Notes: a model not told the origin generated them from the letters alone. Numbered from the stretch's first letter, positions 23,984-33,099 are shown. The stretch: 64,000 nucleotides of DNA from Promicromonosporaceae bacterium (GCA_009783295.1 WRHK01000001.1:62001-126000); one strand, 5' to 3'. Program-made: numbers and translations.

Positions 23984-25576
23984 TCAGGCGAACGAGAGCA
24001 CGCGCTGCAGCAGCTCGGGCCCGCGGCGGTCCAGCGCCCGCGCACCCCAGCGCACGCCGACCAGCAGCACCACCACGCCGACCGCCACCGAGACCACCAG
24101 CGCCACCCACCCGAGCAGCGCGCTCGACACGACCAGGGCGACCACGGTGAGCACCACGCCGGGCAGCGAGACGAGCATCGTGAGGCCCATGCCGACCGTC
24201 TGGGCGACCATCGTGGCGCCCGTCGCACCCTGCGGCTGCTTGAACGGGCTGTCGCCCGGCTTCGCCACCGGGTACACCCACCGCGAGGAGACGAAGCTCG
24301 ACACCCCGGTGGACGCGGCGAGCGTCCCGAGGCTGAGCCCCAGGACCGGCGGCAGCCAGGCCCAGTGCCCGGTCACGGCGGCGGCGATCAGGGAGTAGAG
24401 GACGACGACGAAGACGCCCGGCACCAGCACGGGCAGGGCGCGGCCCCAGCGGTCCGCCCGGCCGTCCACGCCCGTGGCGACGTGCAGCGCGAAGGCCGTG
24501 TAGTCGTAGCCGACGTCGTTCGAGATCGCGAAGCCCAGCAGCCAGCCGGTCAGCGGGGCCGCGATGAGCAGCGGGATCCCGGCGGCGTCCTGGCCCGCGA
24601 ACCAGAGGACCACGGGCAGCAGCGGGATGACCAGGAACGACGTCGAGTAGCGCGGGTCGCGCGTCCAGTAGGTCGCGGTGCGCGCGGCGATGGCCCCGAC
24701 CGGGGTGGCGGGCATGCGGTCGAACCAGCCGAGCCCCTTGCCCTTCGCGCCCTGGGTGCCGCCCTCGCGGGGCGACTCCAGCGACTTCGCGAGCGCGCGG
24801 TCCCACACCCAGGCGGCGAGCGCGAGGGTGGCGAGCGCGATCACGAGCCGCGCGAGCGCGGCGCCCCACCCGCCGTCGTGCACCGACGCTGCCAGGCCCC
24901 AGGGCGCGCCGAGCGGCGTCCAGCCGAGCACGCGGGCGGCGTCGGCGAGGAGGCCGGAGAGGGCTTCCCCGGAGCCGTCGGTCGAGTCGGCCATGCGCTG
25001 CGAGAACCAGCTGATCGCCGGGCCGAACAACATGAGCGGCACGATGGTGACGATGGTGAGCACCTCGCGCGAGCGCCGGGACTCGAGCAGCGGCGACAGC
25101 GAGGTGGTGATGGCGCGCGAGCCGACGATGCACAGCGCGACGGCGACCACCGCGCCCACCACGGCGGCGAGCAGCGCGAGCGGCGCCCGCCACCAGGCCA
25201 GAGACGCCCCGACGACGGCGAGCGCCGTGGCGATGCCGGGCACCGAGATGACGCCGGCGCACGCGAGGCCCGCGACCAGGCTGCGGCGCGGGATCCCGTA
25301 GGTGACGAACCGGTGCGGGTCGAGCGTGGCGTCGACGCCGTAGAGGAACACGGGCACCAGCCACCAGGCGAGCACCACGACCGCGCCCACGATGACCATG
25401 ACCTGGCCGGTCACCTCGGCGTCGGCGGTGCCGCCCGCGATCGCGCCGCCCACGGCCAGGAACACGACGGTGGCGGCGTACAGCGAGCCGACGACGATGC
25501 CGATGGTCTGCCACACGCTCTTGCGGAACGTGTTGGCCATGAGGGTCAGCTTGAGGCGGACGAACTGCGCAACCAC
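23984..25576 (-). CDS. ABC-2 type exporter permease
   Basis: A 530-residue integral membrane protein with about twelve hydrophobic segments. The N-terminal part starts VVAQFVRLKLTLMANTFRKSVWQTIG followed by the first helix; a cytoplasmic loop (about 275-300, RALAKSLESPREGGTQGAKG) divides the protein in two halves. The GTG at 25576 has GAGGG seven bases upstream, and the gene overlaps the ATPase gene by 31 bases. An internal ATG at 25540 is possible but would remove the amphipathic start. Together with the ATPase it forms a heteromeric exporter of unknown substrate. Confidence 0.88.
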   Translation of the reverse strand: MVAQFVRLKLTLMANTFRKSVWQTIGIVVGSLYAATVVFLAVGGAIAGGTADAEVTGQVMVIVGAVVVLAWWLVPVFLYGVDATLDPHRFVTYGIPRRSLVAGLACAGVISVPGIATALAVVGASLAWWRAPLALLAAVVGAVVAVALCIVGSRAITTSLSPLLESRRSREVLTIVTIVPLMLFGPAISWFSQRMADSTDGSGEALSGLLADAARVLGWTPLGAPWGLAASVHDGGWGAALARLVIALATLALAAWVWDRALAKSLESPREGGTQGAKGKGLGWFDRMPATPVGAIAARTATYWTRDPRYSTSFLVIPLLPVVLWFAGQDAAGIPLLIAAPLTGWLLGFAISNDVGYDYTAFALHVATGVDGRADRWGRALPVLVPGVFVVVLYSLIAAAVTGHWAWLPPVLGLSLGTLAASTGVSSFVSSRWVYPVAKPGDSPFKQPQGATGATMVAQTVGMGLTMLVSLPGVVLTVVALVVSSALLGWVALVVSVAVGVVVLLVGVRWGARALDRRGPELLQRVLSFA

Positions 25577-26370
25577 GCCAGACCCTCCCCCTCCTTGCGA
25601 CCGCCGACCATGTCGACGAACCTGTCCTCGAGGCTCTGGCCTGCGCGGACGTCGTCGACGGTGCCCGCGGCGAGCACGTGCCCGCCGGCCACGACGGCGA
25701 CGTGCGAGCACATGCGCTGCACCAGGTCCATGACGTGGCTGGACACGACGACGGTGCCGCCGTCGGCCACGTACGAGTGCAGGATGTCGCGGATGTTGGC
25801 GGCGGAGACCGGGTCGACGGCCTCGAACGGCTCGTCGAGGACGAGGACGCGCGGGGCGTGGATCATCGCGCAGGCCAGTGCGACCTTCTTGGTCATGCCG
25901 GCCGAGTAGTCGACGACGAACGTGTCGCGGTCGGCGACCAGGTCCATGGCGCGCAGCAGGTCCTCGGTGCGCTCGGCCACGGTGGCGCGGTCCATGCCGC
26001 GCAGCAGGCCGGCGTAGGTGATGAGCTGCGCGCCCGTGAGGCGGTCGAACAGGCGGACGCCGTCGGGCAGGATGCCCAGCTGCCGCTTGGCCGCGGCGGG
26101 GTCGGCCCACACGTCCGTGCCGTGCACGGCCGCCGCGCCGAAGTCGGGGCGCAGCAGGCCCGTGGCCATCGAGAGCGTGGTCGTCTTGCCCGCGCCGTTG
26201 GGCCCGACGACGCCGTAGAACGAGCCCGAGGGCACGTCGAGGCTGATGTCGGCGACGGCGATCTTCTCCCCGAACCGCTTCCACAGCCCGCGCACGCTGA
26301 GCGCGGCGCGCGGGTCGGTGGGCAGGACGGGGGGTGCTTGCTGCGGGGTCGGGGCTGACAGCGGGCTCAC
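25546..26370 (-). CDS. ABC-2 exporter ATPase
   Basis: A 274-residue ATPase. Walker A is GPNGAGKTT (about residues 62-70) and Walker B RVLVLDEPFEAVD. The signature is the degenerate YSAGMTKK instead of LSGGQ. SSHVMDLVQRMCSHVAVVAGG holds the switch His. The first 30 residues are a Pro/Ala-rich leader. The GTG start is the first in frame after the divergent intergenic region but lacks a strong ribosome site, so a start nearer LPTDPRAALSVRGLWKRFGE is possible. It is transcribed first and overlaps its permease partner. Confidence 0.88.
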   Translation of the reverse strand: MSPLSAPTPQQAPPVLPTDPRAALSVRGLWKRFGEKIAVADISLDVPSGSFYGVVGPNGAGKTTTLSMATGLLRPDFGAAAVHGTDVWADPAAAKRQLGILPDGVRLFDRLTGAQLITYAGLLRGMDRATVAERTEDLLRAMDLVADRDTFVVDYSAGMTKKVALACAMIHAPRVLVLDEPFEAVDPVSAANIRDILHSYVADGGTVVVSSHVMDLVQRMCSHVAVVAGGHVLAAGTVDDVRAGQSLEDRFVDMVGGRKEGEGLAWLRSSSASS

Positions 26371-26502
26371 CTGCTTCGTCGAGGTCTCGTCGAGTCTTCC
26401 GCCCGTCAGGCTAGGGGCTGGCACCGACGCTGACCAGGCCAATGGCCAGGTCCACGGCGTGCGACGTCGGGGGTTGTCGGTGGCACATGCGACGCTGCGG
26501 GC

Positions 26503-27954
26503 ATGACGTTGACCTGGATCCTCCTGGTGCTGGGGGCCCTCGCCGTAGGTGTGCTGGTGGGCTGGCTGCTGGCCGCTAACCGCGCAGGCTCGGCCCGGCG
26601 CTCCGCCGACCTGGAGCTGGCCCGCGGCCACGCCGAGGTCGAGGGGCTGCGCCGCGAGGCCGCCGGGCTGCGGGAGCAGGTCGCCACCGTGCGCGACGAC
26701 GCCGACCGCCGCCTGGCGCAGGCCCGCGCGGACGCCGACGCGCGCATCCGCGAGCTCAAGGCCGACCAGGATGCCGAGAAGCAGCGCTTCCAGTCCGTGG
26801 CCGGCGAGGCCCTCCAGGCCAACTCCAAGCAGTTCCTCGAGCTCGCGAACCAGACGCTGCGGGCCTCGACCGTGAAGAACGAGGAGGTGCTGGTCCAGCG
26901 CGAGCAGGCGTTCAAGGCGCTGGTCGAGCCCCTCTCGAAGTCGCTCGAGCAGGTGCGCACCGAGGTGGCGCAGGCCGAGAAGGCGCGCATCGAGGGGCAG
27001 TCGACGCTCAGCGAGCACCTGCGCCAGCTGTCGGCCGCGAACGCCGACCTGACCAAGGGCACCGGCGACCTGGTCACGGCGCTGCGGTCCTCGCAGACGC
27101 GCGGCGCCTGGGGCGAGCTGCAGCTGCGGCGCGTGGTCGAGGCGTCGGGCATGCTCAGCCGCGTCGACTTCACCGAGCAGGCGCAGGTCGCCACCGACGA
27201 CGGCCTGCTGCGCCCCGACATGGTGGTGCACCTGGCCGGCGGCAAGACCGTCGTGGTCGACTCCAAGGTCGCGTTCCTCGGCTACCTCGAGGCCCAGCAG
27301 ACGGACGACGACGCCTACCGCGAGCAGCGCCTCGACGCACACGTGCGCCACATGAAGAAGCACGTCGACGACCTGGCGGGCAAGCGGTACTGGGACCAGT
27401 TCTCCCCCGCGCCCGAGTTCGTGGTCATGTTCGTGCCGGCGGAGGCGTTCCTGTCCGCGGCCGTCGAGCGCGAGCCCGACCTGCTCGAGTACGCGGTACG
27501 CCGCAACGTCATCGTGGCCACGCCCATGACGATGGTGGCGCTGCTGCGCACGGTCGCCTACGCCTGGCGCCAGGACGCCCTGGCCGAGAACGCGCAGAAG
27601 GTGCTCACCGTGGGCAAGGAGCTCTACTCCCGCCTGGTCACCATGACCGGCCACATCACCAAGACGGGCCGGTCGCTGGAGGCCGCGTCCAAGAGCTACA
27701 ACGCGATGATCGGCTCGCTCGAGCGCAACGTGCTCACGTCGGCGCGCCGCATGGTCGAGCTCGACGTCGTGGACGAGAAGGACGGGATCGACGAGCTCAA
27801 GGGCATCGAGGAGGTGCCCCGTCCCATCACGAAGCCGGAGCTGCTCGCCGCGGAGGAGGAGCGCGTGGTGGCCCTCGAGTCGCTCGCCCTGAGCGACCTC
27901 AAGGCGCTGTCGGCGCTCCGCGACGCCGACGGCGACGCGGCGGCCGCGGGCTGA
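26503..27954 (+). CDS. rmuC: RmuC-family protein (putative nuclease limiting recombination)
   Basis: A 483-residue protein. It starts with a single membrane helix (residues 3-25) and continues with a long coiled coil (about 30-190), then the RmuC nuclease-like domain. Signature segments include GAWGELQLRRVVEASGMLSRVDFTEQ, VVDSKVAFLGYLEA, and FVVMFVPAEAFLSAAVEREPDLLEYAVRRNVIVATPMTMVALLRTVAYAWRQ. E. coli RmuC suppresses inversions at short inverted repeats. GACGCT lies six bases before the ATG, consistent with a leaderless mRNA. It converges on ispH across a palindromic repeat. Confidence 0.93.
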   Translation: MTLTWILLVLGALAVGVLVGWLLAANRAGSARRSADLELARGHAEVEGLRREAAGLREQVATVRDDADRRLAQARADADARIRELKADQDAEKQRFQSVAGEALQANSKQFLELANQTLRASTVKNEEVLVQREQAFKALVEPLSKSLEQVRTEVAQAEKARIEGQSTLSEHLRQLSAANADLTKGTGDLVTALRSSQTRGAWGELQLRRVVEASGMLSRVDFTEQAQVATDDGLLRPDMVVHLAGGKTVVVDSKVAFLGYLEAQQTDDDAYREQRLDAHVRHMKKHVDDLAGKRYWDQFSPAPEFVVMFVPAEAFLSAAVEREPDLLEYAVRRNVIVATPMTMVALLRTVAYAWRQDALAENAQKVLTVGKELYSRLVTMTGHITKTGRSLEAASKSYNAMIGSLERNVLTSARRMVELDVVDEKDGIDELKGIEEVPRPITKPELLAAEEERVVALESLALSDLKALSALRDADGDAAAAG

Positions 27955-27956
27955 TC

Positions 27957-28002
27957 GTGGTCTCGACGGGCTCGACCACCGGGGGTCGAGCTGGTCGAAA
28001 CC
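27957..28002. repeat. REP-like palindrome between convergent rmuC and ispH
   Basis: Left arm GGTCTCGACGGGCTCGACC (27959-27977) and right arm GGTCGAGCTGGTCGAAACC (27984-28002) are imperfect complements around a six-base loop. The first 25 bases (27957-27981) are identical to a copy inside the OppDF gene at 1099-1123. It fills the whole gap between the two convergent genes, so it may terminate both. Confidence 0.72.
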
Positions 28003-28003
28003 C

Positions 28004-29035
28004 TCAGGCCTCGGTGACGGGCAGCGCCGTGCGCTCCCCGCGGCGCGGGTGCTGCACGTCGCGGCCGGCGGCCTTGAGGCTGGTGCGCAGCTCGCGCGGC
28101 AGGGAGAACATGAGCTCCTCGGTGGCGGTGCGCACCTCCTCGACCTGACCGAACCCGTGAGCGGCCAGGTGGGCGATGACGTCCTGCACCAGGATCTCGG
28201 GCACCGACGCACCGGAGGTGACGCCCACGGTCGCGGCACCGTCGAGCCAGGCGTCCTCGATCTCCGCGGCGCGGTCCACGCGGTAGGCGGCACCCGCGCC
28301 GGCCTGGAGGGCCACCTCGACCAGCCGCACCGAGTTCGACGAGTTCGCCGACCCGACCACGATCACCACGTCGGCGTCGGGCGCGAGCTTCTTCACCGCG
28401 ACCTGGCGGTTCTGCGTGGCGTAGCAGATGTCGTCGCTGGGCGGGTCCTGCAGGGACGGGAATCGCTCGCGCAGGCGGCGCACCGTCTCCATCGTCTCGT
28501 CCACCGAGAGCGTCGTCTGCGAGATCCACACGACCTTGGCGGGGTCGCGCACCACCACGTCGTCGACGTCGTCGGGCGAGTTGACCACCTGCACGTGCTC
28601 GGGCGCCTCGCCCGCCGTGCCCTCGACCTCCTCGTGGCCGGTGTGGCCGATGAGCAGGATGTCGTAGTCGTCGTTCGCGAACCGGACGGCCTCCTTGTGG
28701 ACCTTGGTCACCAGGGGGCAGGTCGCGTCGATGGTCGCGAGCGAGCGGGCGGCGGCGGCGTCGCGCACCGCGGGCGACACACCGTGGGCCGAGAACACGA
28801 GCCGGGCGCCCTCGGGCACCTCGTCGGTCTCGTTGACGAACACCGCGCCGCGGTCGCGCAGCGTCTCGACCACGTGCTTGTTGTGCACGATCTCCTTGCG
28901 CACGTACACCGGCGCCCCGTACGTCTCCAGGGCCTTCTCGACGGCGACGACCGCGCGGTCGACGCCGGCGCAGTACCCGCGCGGTGCGGCGAGCAGGACG
29001 CGCTTGGTGAGGGTCTCGGTGGGTGCGGGGTTCAC
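28004..29035 (-). CDS. ispH: 4-hydroxy-3-methylbut-2-enyl diphosphate reductase (LytB)
   Basis: About 343 residues; the last enzyme of the MEP isoprenoid pathway, making IPP and DMAPP with a [4Fe-4S] cluster. The three cluster cysteines are visible in [22 protein letters not shown] and [11 protein letters not shown]. The catalytic motif region [12 protein letters not shown] is also present. The GTG at 29035 is chosen because TAGACT lies 7 bases upstream, the position of a leaderless -10 box; a GTG at 29041 would add two residues but leave the promoter only one base away. It is divergent from xseA, a common actinobacterial arrangement. Confidence 0.94.
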   Translation of the reverse strand: MNPAPTETLTKRVLLAAPRGYCAGVDRAVVAVEKALETYGAPVYVRKEIVHNKHVVETLRDRGAVFVNETDEVPEGARLVFSAHGVSPAVRDAAAARSLATIDATCPLVTKVHKEAVRFANDDYDILLIGHTGHEEVEGTAGEAPEHVQVVNSPDDVDDVVVRDPAKVVWISQTTLSVDETMETVRRLRERFPSLQDPPSDDICYATQNRQVAVKKLAPDADVVIVVGSANSSNSVRLVEVALQAGAGAAYRVDRAAEIEDAWLDGAATVGVTSGASVPEILVQDVIAHLAAHGFGQVEEVRTATEELMFSLPRELRTSLKAAGRDVQHPRRGERTALPVTEA

Positions 29036-29042
29036 GGCCACC

Positions 29043-29048
29043 AGTCTA
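29043..29048 (-). promoter_or_regulatory. -10 box (TAGACT) of ispH
   Basis: TAGACT on the minus strand lies seven bases before the GTG at 29035 and one base before an alternative GTG at 29041. It supports the shorter start and a leaderless transcript. Confidence 0.45.
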
Positions 29049-29175
29049 GGAGCGCGAATGTGAAGCCCCCGTGCCCAAACCTGTCAGGCTCACGCGCCGC
29101 GAACCGCGCCCTGGCGCAGTCGACGCCCGCGTGGTCCGGACGAGGGATGTCGGCGGGGTAGGGCACCCTGGTCAC

Positions 29176-30432
29176 GTGAGCACAGCCCCCGCCGCCCCTC
29201 CCCTGACCTCGCCCGAGGCGCCGTGGTCCGTCGCCGTCGTGTCCGAGAAGGTGCGCGGGTGGATCGCCCGCCTCGGCGACGTGTGGGTCGAGGGCCAGGT
29301 GGTCCAGTTCCGGGAGCGCCCCGGCGCGTGGATGCAGTACCTGACGCTGCGCGACGTCGACGAGAAGGTGTCGGTCACGGTGTCGGTGCAGTCGGCGGTG
29401 CTGCAGGCCAGCACGGCGCGCGTCGAGGAGGGCGCGCGCGTGGTGGTGCACGCCAAGCCTGACTTCTACAAGGGCAACGGCTCGTTCTCGCTGCGGGCGG
29501 CGGAGATCCGCCCCGTGGGCGTGGGCGAGCTGCTCGCGCGGATCGAGCACCTGCGCGGGGTGCTGGCCGCGGAGGGCCTGTTCGACGACGCCCGCAAGGT
29601 GCGGCTGCCGTTCCTGCCGCGCGTGGTGGGGCTGGTCACGGGACGCAACTCGGACGCGAAGCACGACGTCATGAAGAACGCGCAGGCCCGGTGGCCGCAG
29701 GTGCGGTTCGCGGTGCGGGAGGTGGCGGTGCAGGGCGTGAGCGCGGTCCGCGAGGTGCGCAACGCCATCGCGGAGCTGGACGCGATGCCCGACGTCGAGG
29801 TCATCGTGGTGGCGCGCGGCGGCGGGGCTCTCGAGGACCTGCTGCCGTTCAGCGACGAGGCGCTGGTGCGGGCGGCCGCCGCGTGTGTCACCCCGTTGGT
29901 GTCCGCCATCGGGCACGAGCAGGACTCGCCGCTGCTGGACCTGGTCGCCGACCTGCGCGCGTCCACGCCCACGGACGCCGCCAAGCGGATCGTGCCCGAC
30001 GTCGCCGAGGAGCGCCGCCGCCTGGACGACGCGCGCCGGGCGATGCGCCGGGCCTTGCGCGGCCGCGTCGACCGGGAGCAGCACGGGCTGGACGGCATCC
30101 GGTCGCGCCCGGTGCTGGCGCGCCCGGAGTCGATGGTGGACAGCCGTGAGCGGGACGTGCGGTACGCGATCTCGCACGCGCGCCACCTGCTGAACGCCGC
30201 GCTGCTGCAGGCGTCGGGCGAGGTGGGGCGGCTGGAGGCGCAGGTGCGCGCCCTGTCGCCGGCGTCGACGCTGGAGCGCGGCTACGCCGTCGTGCAGCGG
30301 GCGGACGGGCACGTGGTGCGGGAGCCCGCCGACGCCGCCGCGGGCACGCGGGTGCGGCTGCGCCTGGCCCGCGGGGAGCTCGCGGCCACGGTGGACGAGG
30401 AACCCCTTTTCTCCAACGCCGACTTGGACTAA
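29176..30432 (+). CDS. xseA: Exodeoxyribonuclease VII large subunit
   Basis: A 418-residue cytoplasmic nuclease subunit. The N-terminal OB-fold (about 15-110) contains VWVEGQVVQFRERPGAWMQYLTLRD. The catalytic domain has PRVVGLVTGRNSDAKHDVMKNAQARWP and DVEVIVVARGGGALEDLLPFSDEALVRA, and SAIGHEQDSPLLDLVADLRASTPTDAAKR is the highly conserved XseA signature. A coiled-coil region follows. It degrades single-stranded DNA together with XseB. xseB usually follows directly, but here it lies 3.3 kb downstream. The GTG start gives a normal length. Confidence 0.95.
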   Translation: MSTAPAAPPLTSPEAPWSVAVVSEKVRGWIARLGDVWVEGQVVQFRERPGAWMQYLTLRDVDEKVSVTVSVQSAVLQASTARVEEGARVVVHAKPDFYKGNGSFSLRAAEIRPVGVGELLARIEHLRGVLAAEGLFDDARKVRLPFLPRVVGLVTGRNSDAKHDVMKNAQARWPQVRFAVREVAVQGVSAVREVRNAIAELDAMPDVEVIVVARGGGALEDLLPFSDEALVRAAAACVTPLVSAIGHEQDSPLLDLVADLRASTPTDAAKRIVPDVAEERRRLDDARRAMRRALRGRVDREQHGLDGIRSRPVLARPESMVDSRERDVRYAISHARHLLNAALLQASGEVGRLEAQVRALSPASTLERGYAVVQRADGHVVREPADAAAGTRVRLRLARGELAATVDEEPLFSNADLD

Positions 30433-30435
30433 CTT
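30430..30435 (+). promoter_or_regulatory. -10 box (TAACTT) of fdxA overlapping the xseA stop codon
   Basis: TAACTT lies exactly six bases before the fdxA ATG and its first three bases are the xseA stop TAA. No ribosome site precedes the ATG. This suggests an independent leaderless fdxA transcript. Confidence 0.5.
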
Positions 30436-30441
30436 GCGTCC

Positions 30442-30789
30442 ATGACCTACGTCATCGGAAAGCCCTGCGTCGACGTCAAGGACAAGGCGTGCGTGGACGA
30501 GTGCCCCGTGGACTGCATCTACGAGGGCACCCGGTCGCTCTACATCCACCCGGACGAGTGCGTCGACTGCGGCGCCTGCGAGCCGGTCTGCCCGGTCGAG
30601 GCGATCTACTACGAGGACGACCTGCCGGACGACCTCCACGTCTACCTGAAGGACAACGCGGCGTTCTTCGCCGAGACGCTGCCGGGCCGGGACAAGCCGC
30701 TCGCGTCCCCCGGCGGCGCGCTCCGGCTCGGGCCCGTCGACGCGGACACGCCGCTGGTCGCGGGCCTGCCGCCGCAAGGGCTCGAGTGA
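30442..30789 (+). CDS. fdxA: Seven-iron (3Fe-4S/4Fe-4S) ferredoxin FdxA
   Basis: A 115-residue soluble electron carrier. The N-terminal 60 residues contain the cluster ligands: C9, C17, C21-P, then C40-x2-C43-x2-C46-x3-C50-P. The spacing C9-x7-C17-x3-C21 is that of 7Fe ferredoxins, in which the 3Fe cluster lacks one ligand. The C-terminal half (FFAETLPGRDKPLASPGGALRLGPVDADTPLV) is typical of actinobacterial FdxA. The likely electron partners are cytochrome P450s or oxidoreductases; none is adjacent. It shares a GTGA overlap with the Cys-containing regulator downstream. Confidence 0.92.
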   Translation: MTYVIGKPCVDVKDKACVDECPVDCIYEGTRSLYIHPDECVDCGACEPVCPVEAIYYEDDLPDDLHVYLKDNAAFFAETLPGRDKPLASPGGALRLGPVDADTPLVAGLPPQGLE

Positions 30790-31421
30790 CCGACCAGGGC
30801 GCCGTGGGACGCCGGGCCGAGATCGTCGCGGCGCTTCGCGCCGCGGACGGTCCCCTCACGGTGGCGGACCTCGCCACGCGGGTGCACGTGCACCCGAACA
30901 CGGTGCGGTTCCACCTCGACGCCCTGGTCGGCTCCGGCCGGGTGGTCCGGACCCCCGGGCACCGCTCTGCCCGTGCGGGCCGCCCCTCCGACCGGTACGA
31001 GGCCGCACCCGGCATGGACCCCGCCGGCCCGCGCCGCTACGACGTGCTCGCCACGGTGCTCGCGGACGCGCTGGCCGGCCAGGACGACGACGCACCCGCT
31101 CGGGCACAGGCCGCCGGTCACGCCTGGGGCGCGGCCGCGGCCCGCCAGGCTGCCCCGGCACCGGACGACACCGTCGCCGCGCTCGCGACGCTGCTCGACG
31201 GCCTCGGCTTCGCCCCCGAACCCGGCACGGACGCGTCCGGACGCACCACGATCGGCCTGCACAGCTGCCCGTTCCTGGAGCTCGCGCGCTCCAGCACCGT
31301 GGTGTGCCCCGTCCACCTGGGGATCATGCGGGGCGCGCTCGCGGAGTGGGGCGCGGGCCGCACCGTCGAGCGCCTGCAGCCCTTCGCCCGGCCCGACCTG
31401 TGCGTCGCCCACCTGGGCTGA
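30786..31421 (+). CDS. ArsR-like winged-helix regulator with C-terminal Cys cluster (SufR-like)
   Basis: A 211-residue regulator. The N-terminal winged helix (about 8-60) includes PLTVADLATRVHVHPNTVRFHLDALVGSGRVVRTPG. The C-terminal domain has cysteines at 161, 174 and 206, i.e. C-x12-C-x31-C, in HSCPFLELA...VVCPVHLGI...PDLCVAHLG. SufR proteins ligate an Fe-S cluster with a C-x12-C-x13-C-x14-C pattern, so this looks like a related Fe-S sensing repressor with one Cys replaced; a nearby His could substitute. The start codon overlaps the fdxA stop. The pairing suggests it responds to iron-sulfur or redox status and may regulate fdxA. Confidence 0.8.
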   Translation: MTDQGAVGRRAEIVAALRAADGPLTVADLATRVHVHPNTVRFHLDALVGSGRVVRTPGHRSARAGRPSDRYEAAPGMDPAGPRRYDVLATVLADALAGQDDDAPARAQAAGHAWGAAAARQAAPAPDDTVAALATLLDGLGFAPEPGTDASGRTTIGLHSCPFLELARSSTVVCPVHLGIMRGALAEWGAGRTVERLQPFARPDLCVAHLG

Positions 31422-31422
31422 G

Positions 31423-33042
31423 CTAGCGCACCCGCTCCACGCGCCGCTCGTCCCACACGGGCTCCGGGGTCTCGCGGACCACGCCGTCGGACCCGAACAC
31501 CAGGAACCTGTCGAACGAGCGGGCGAACCAGCGGTCGTGCGTGACGGCCAGGACGGTGCCCTCGAAGGCCTCGAGGCCGTCCTGGAGCGCCTCGGCGGAC
31601 TCGAGGTCGAGGTTGTCGGTGGGCTCGTCGAGCAGCAGCGCGGTGCAGCCGCTCAGCTCGAGCTGCAGGATCTGGAACCGCGCCTGCTGCCCGCCCGAGA
31701 GCCGGTCGAAGGGCCGCTCCGCGGCGACGGTGAGCTCGTACCGGCGCAGCGACGACATCGCGGGCCCGAGCGGCAGCGAGTGGTCGGTCCAGAGGATCTC
31801 CACGAGCGTGCGCCCGGCGAGCTCGGGGTGGGCGTGCGTCTGGGCGAAGTGCCCCGGGACCACGCGTGCGCCCAGCTTGAACGTCCCCGTGTGCGCCACG
31901 TGCTGCCCGGCGAGAAGCCGCAGGAAGTGCGACTTGCCCGACCCGTTGGACCCGAGCACGGCGACGCGCTCGCCGTAGAACACCTCGAGGTCGAAGGGCT
32001 TCATCAGGCCCGTCAGCTCCAGCTCCGAGCACGTCACGGCCCGGAGGCCGGTGCGCCCGCCCCGCAGCCGCATGGTGATGTCCTGGTCGCGCGGCGGCTC
32101 GGGCGGCGGGCCCGCCTCCTCGAACTTGGCGAGGCGCGTCTGCGCGGCGGCGTACCGGGAGGCCATCGCGTGGCTCACCGCGGCGGCCTGCCGCAGCGTC
32201 ACCACGAGCTTCTTGAGCTGCGCGTGCTTCTCGTCCCAGCGCCGGCGCAGCTCCTCGAACCGCTCGAACCGCTGGCGGCGGGCCTCGTGGAACGTCGCGA
32301 ACGACGCGCCGTGCACCCACGCCTCGGCGCCCGACGGCGCGGGCTCCAGCGCGACGATCCGCTCGGCCGCGCGGGCCAGCAGCTCGCGGTCGTGGCTGAC
32401 GAACAGCACGGTCTTGCGCGTGGCGCTCAGCTGCTCCTCGAGCCACCGCTTGCCGGGCACGTCGAGGTAGTTGTCCGGCTCATCGAGCAGCAGCACCTCG
32501 TCCGGGCCGCGCAGCAGAGCCTCGAGCACCAGCCGCTTCTGCTCGCCACCGCTGAGCGTGCGCACCTGACGCCACTGCGCCTTGTCGTAGGGCACGCCGA
32601 GCGCGGCCATCGTGCACTCGTCCCACGTGGTCTCGGCCTCGTAGCCGCGCACGTCGGCCCAGTCGGCGAGGGCCTGGGCGTAGGCCATCTGGGAGTCGTG
32701 GTCGTCGACCTCCATCACGCGCACCTCGGCGGCGTCGACCTCGCGGGCGACGTCGCGGATGCGGGCGGGCGCGACGGCGACCAGCAGGTCGCGCACGGTG
32801 GACTCGTCGCGCACCGACCCGACGAACTGCGGCATGACGCCGAGGCCGCCGCCGATGGTCACCGAGCCCGACGCCGGCGCCAGCTCCCCGGTGATGATCC
32901 GCAGCAGCGTCGTCTTGCCGGCCCCGTTCGGGCCGACGAGCGCCGTGACGGAGCCCTCGCCCACGCGGAACGAGACGTCGTCGAGCAGCGTGCGCCCGTC
33001 GGGAAGCACGTGCTCGACGTGCGCGACCTCCAGATGACCCAT
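31423..33042 (-). CDS. ABC-F family ATPase (ribosome-associated)
   Basis: A 539-residue soluble protein with two ABC domains and no membrane segments. Domain 1: GPNGAGKTT (about 37-45), LSGGEQKR and LLLDEPDNYLD. Domain 2: GSNGSGKSH, LSGGQQAR and LLLDEPTDNLD. An Arg-rich linker helix pair (about 260-310, RRQRFERFEELRRRWDEKHAQLKKL) corresponds to the P-site tRNA interaction motif of ABC-F proteins. Walker A of domain 2 ends in KSH rather than KST/S. ABC-F factors act on the ribosome in translation or antibiotic protection; which applies here cannot be read. It converges on the regulator gene with one base between. Confidence 0.9.
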   Translation of the reverse strand: MGHLEVAHVEHVLPDGRTLLDDVSFRVGEGSVTALVGPNGAGKTTLLRIITGELAPASGSVTIGGGLGVMPQFVGSVRDESTVRDLLVAVAPARIRDVAREVDAAEVRVMEVDDHDSQMAYAQALADWADVRGYEAETTWDECTMAALGVPYDKAQWRQVRTLSGGEQKRLVLEALLRGPDEVLLLDEPDNYLDVPGKRWLEEQLSATRKTVLFVSHDRELLARAAERIVALEPAPSGAEAWVHGASFATFHEARRQRFERFEELRRRWDEKHAQLKKLVVTLRQAAAVSHAMASRYAAAQTRLAKFEEAGPPPEPPRDQDITMRLRGGRTGLRAVTCSELELTGLMKPFDLEVFYGERVAVLGSNGSGKSHFLRLLAGQHVAHTGTFKLGARVVPGHFAQTHAHPELAGRTLVEILWTDHSLPLGPAMSSLRRYELTVAAERPFDRLSGGQQARFQILQLELSGCTALLLDEPTDNLDLESAEALQDGLEAFEGTVLAVTHDRWFARSFDRFLVFGSDGVVRETPEPVWDERRVERVR

Positions 33043-33099
33043 GGCCCCATGGTCCGTGGCCGCGGGGGCGCGTGGCAAAACGATTGCGCGGGCGGTCGG

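Noticed and set aside
30786-31421. Calling the regulator SufR itself
   Set aside because: Only three of the four SufR cysteines are present and no suf genes are near.
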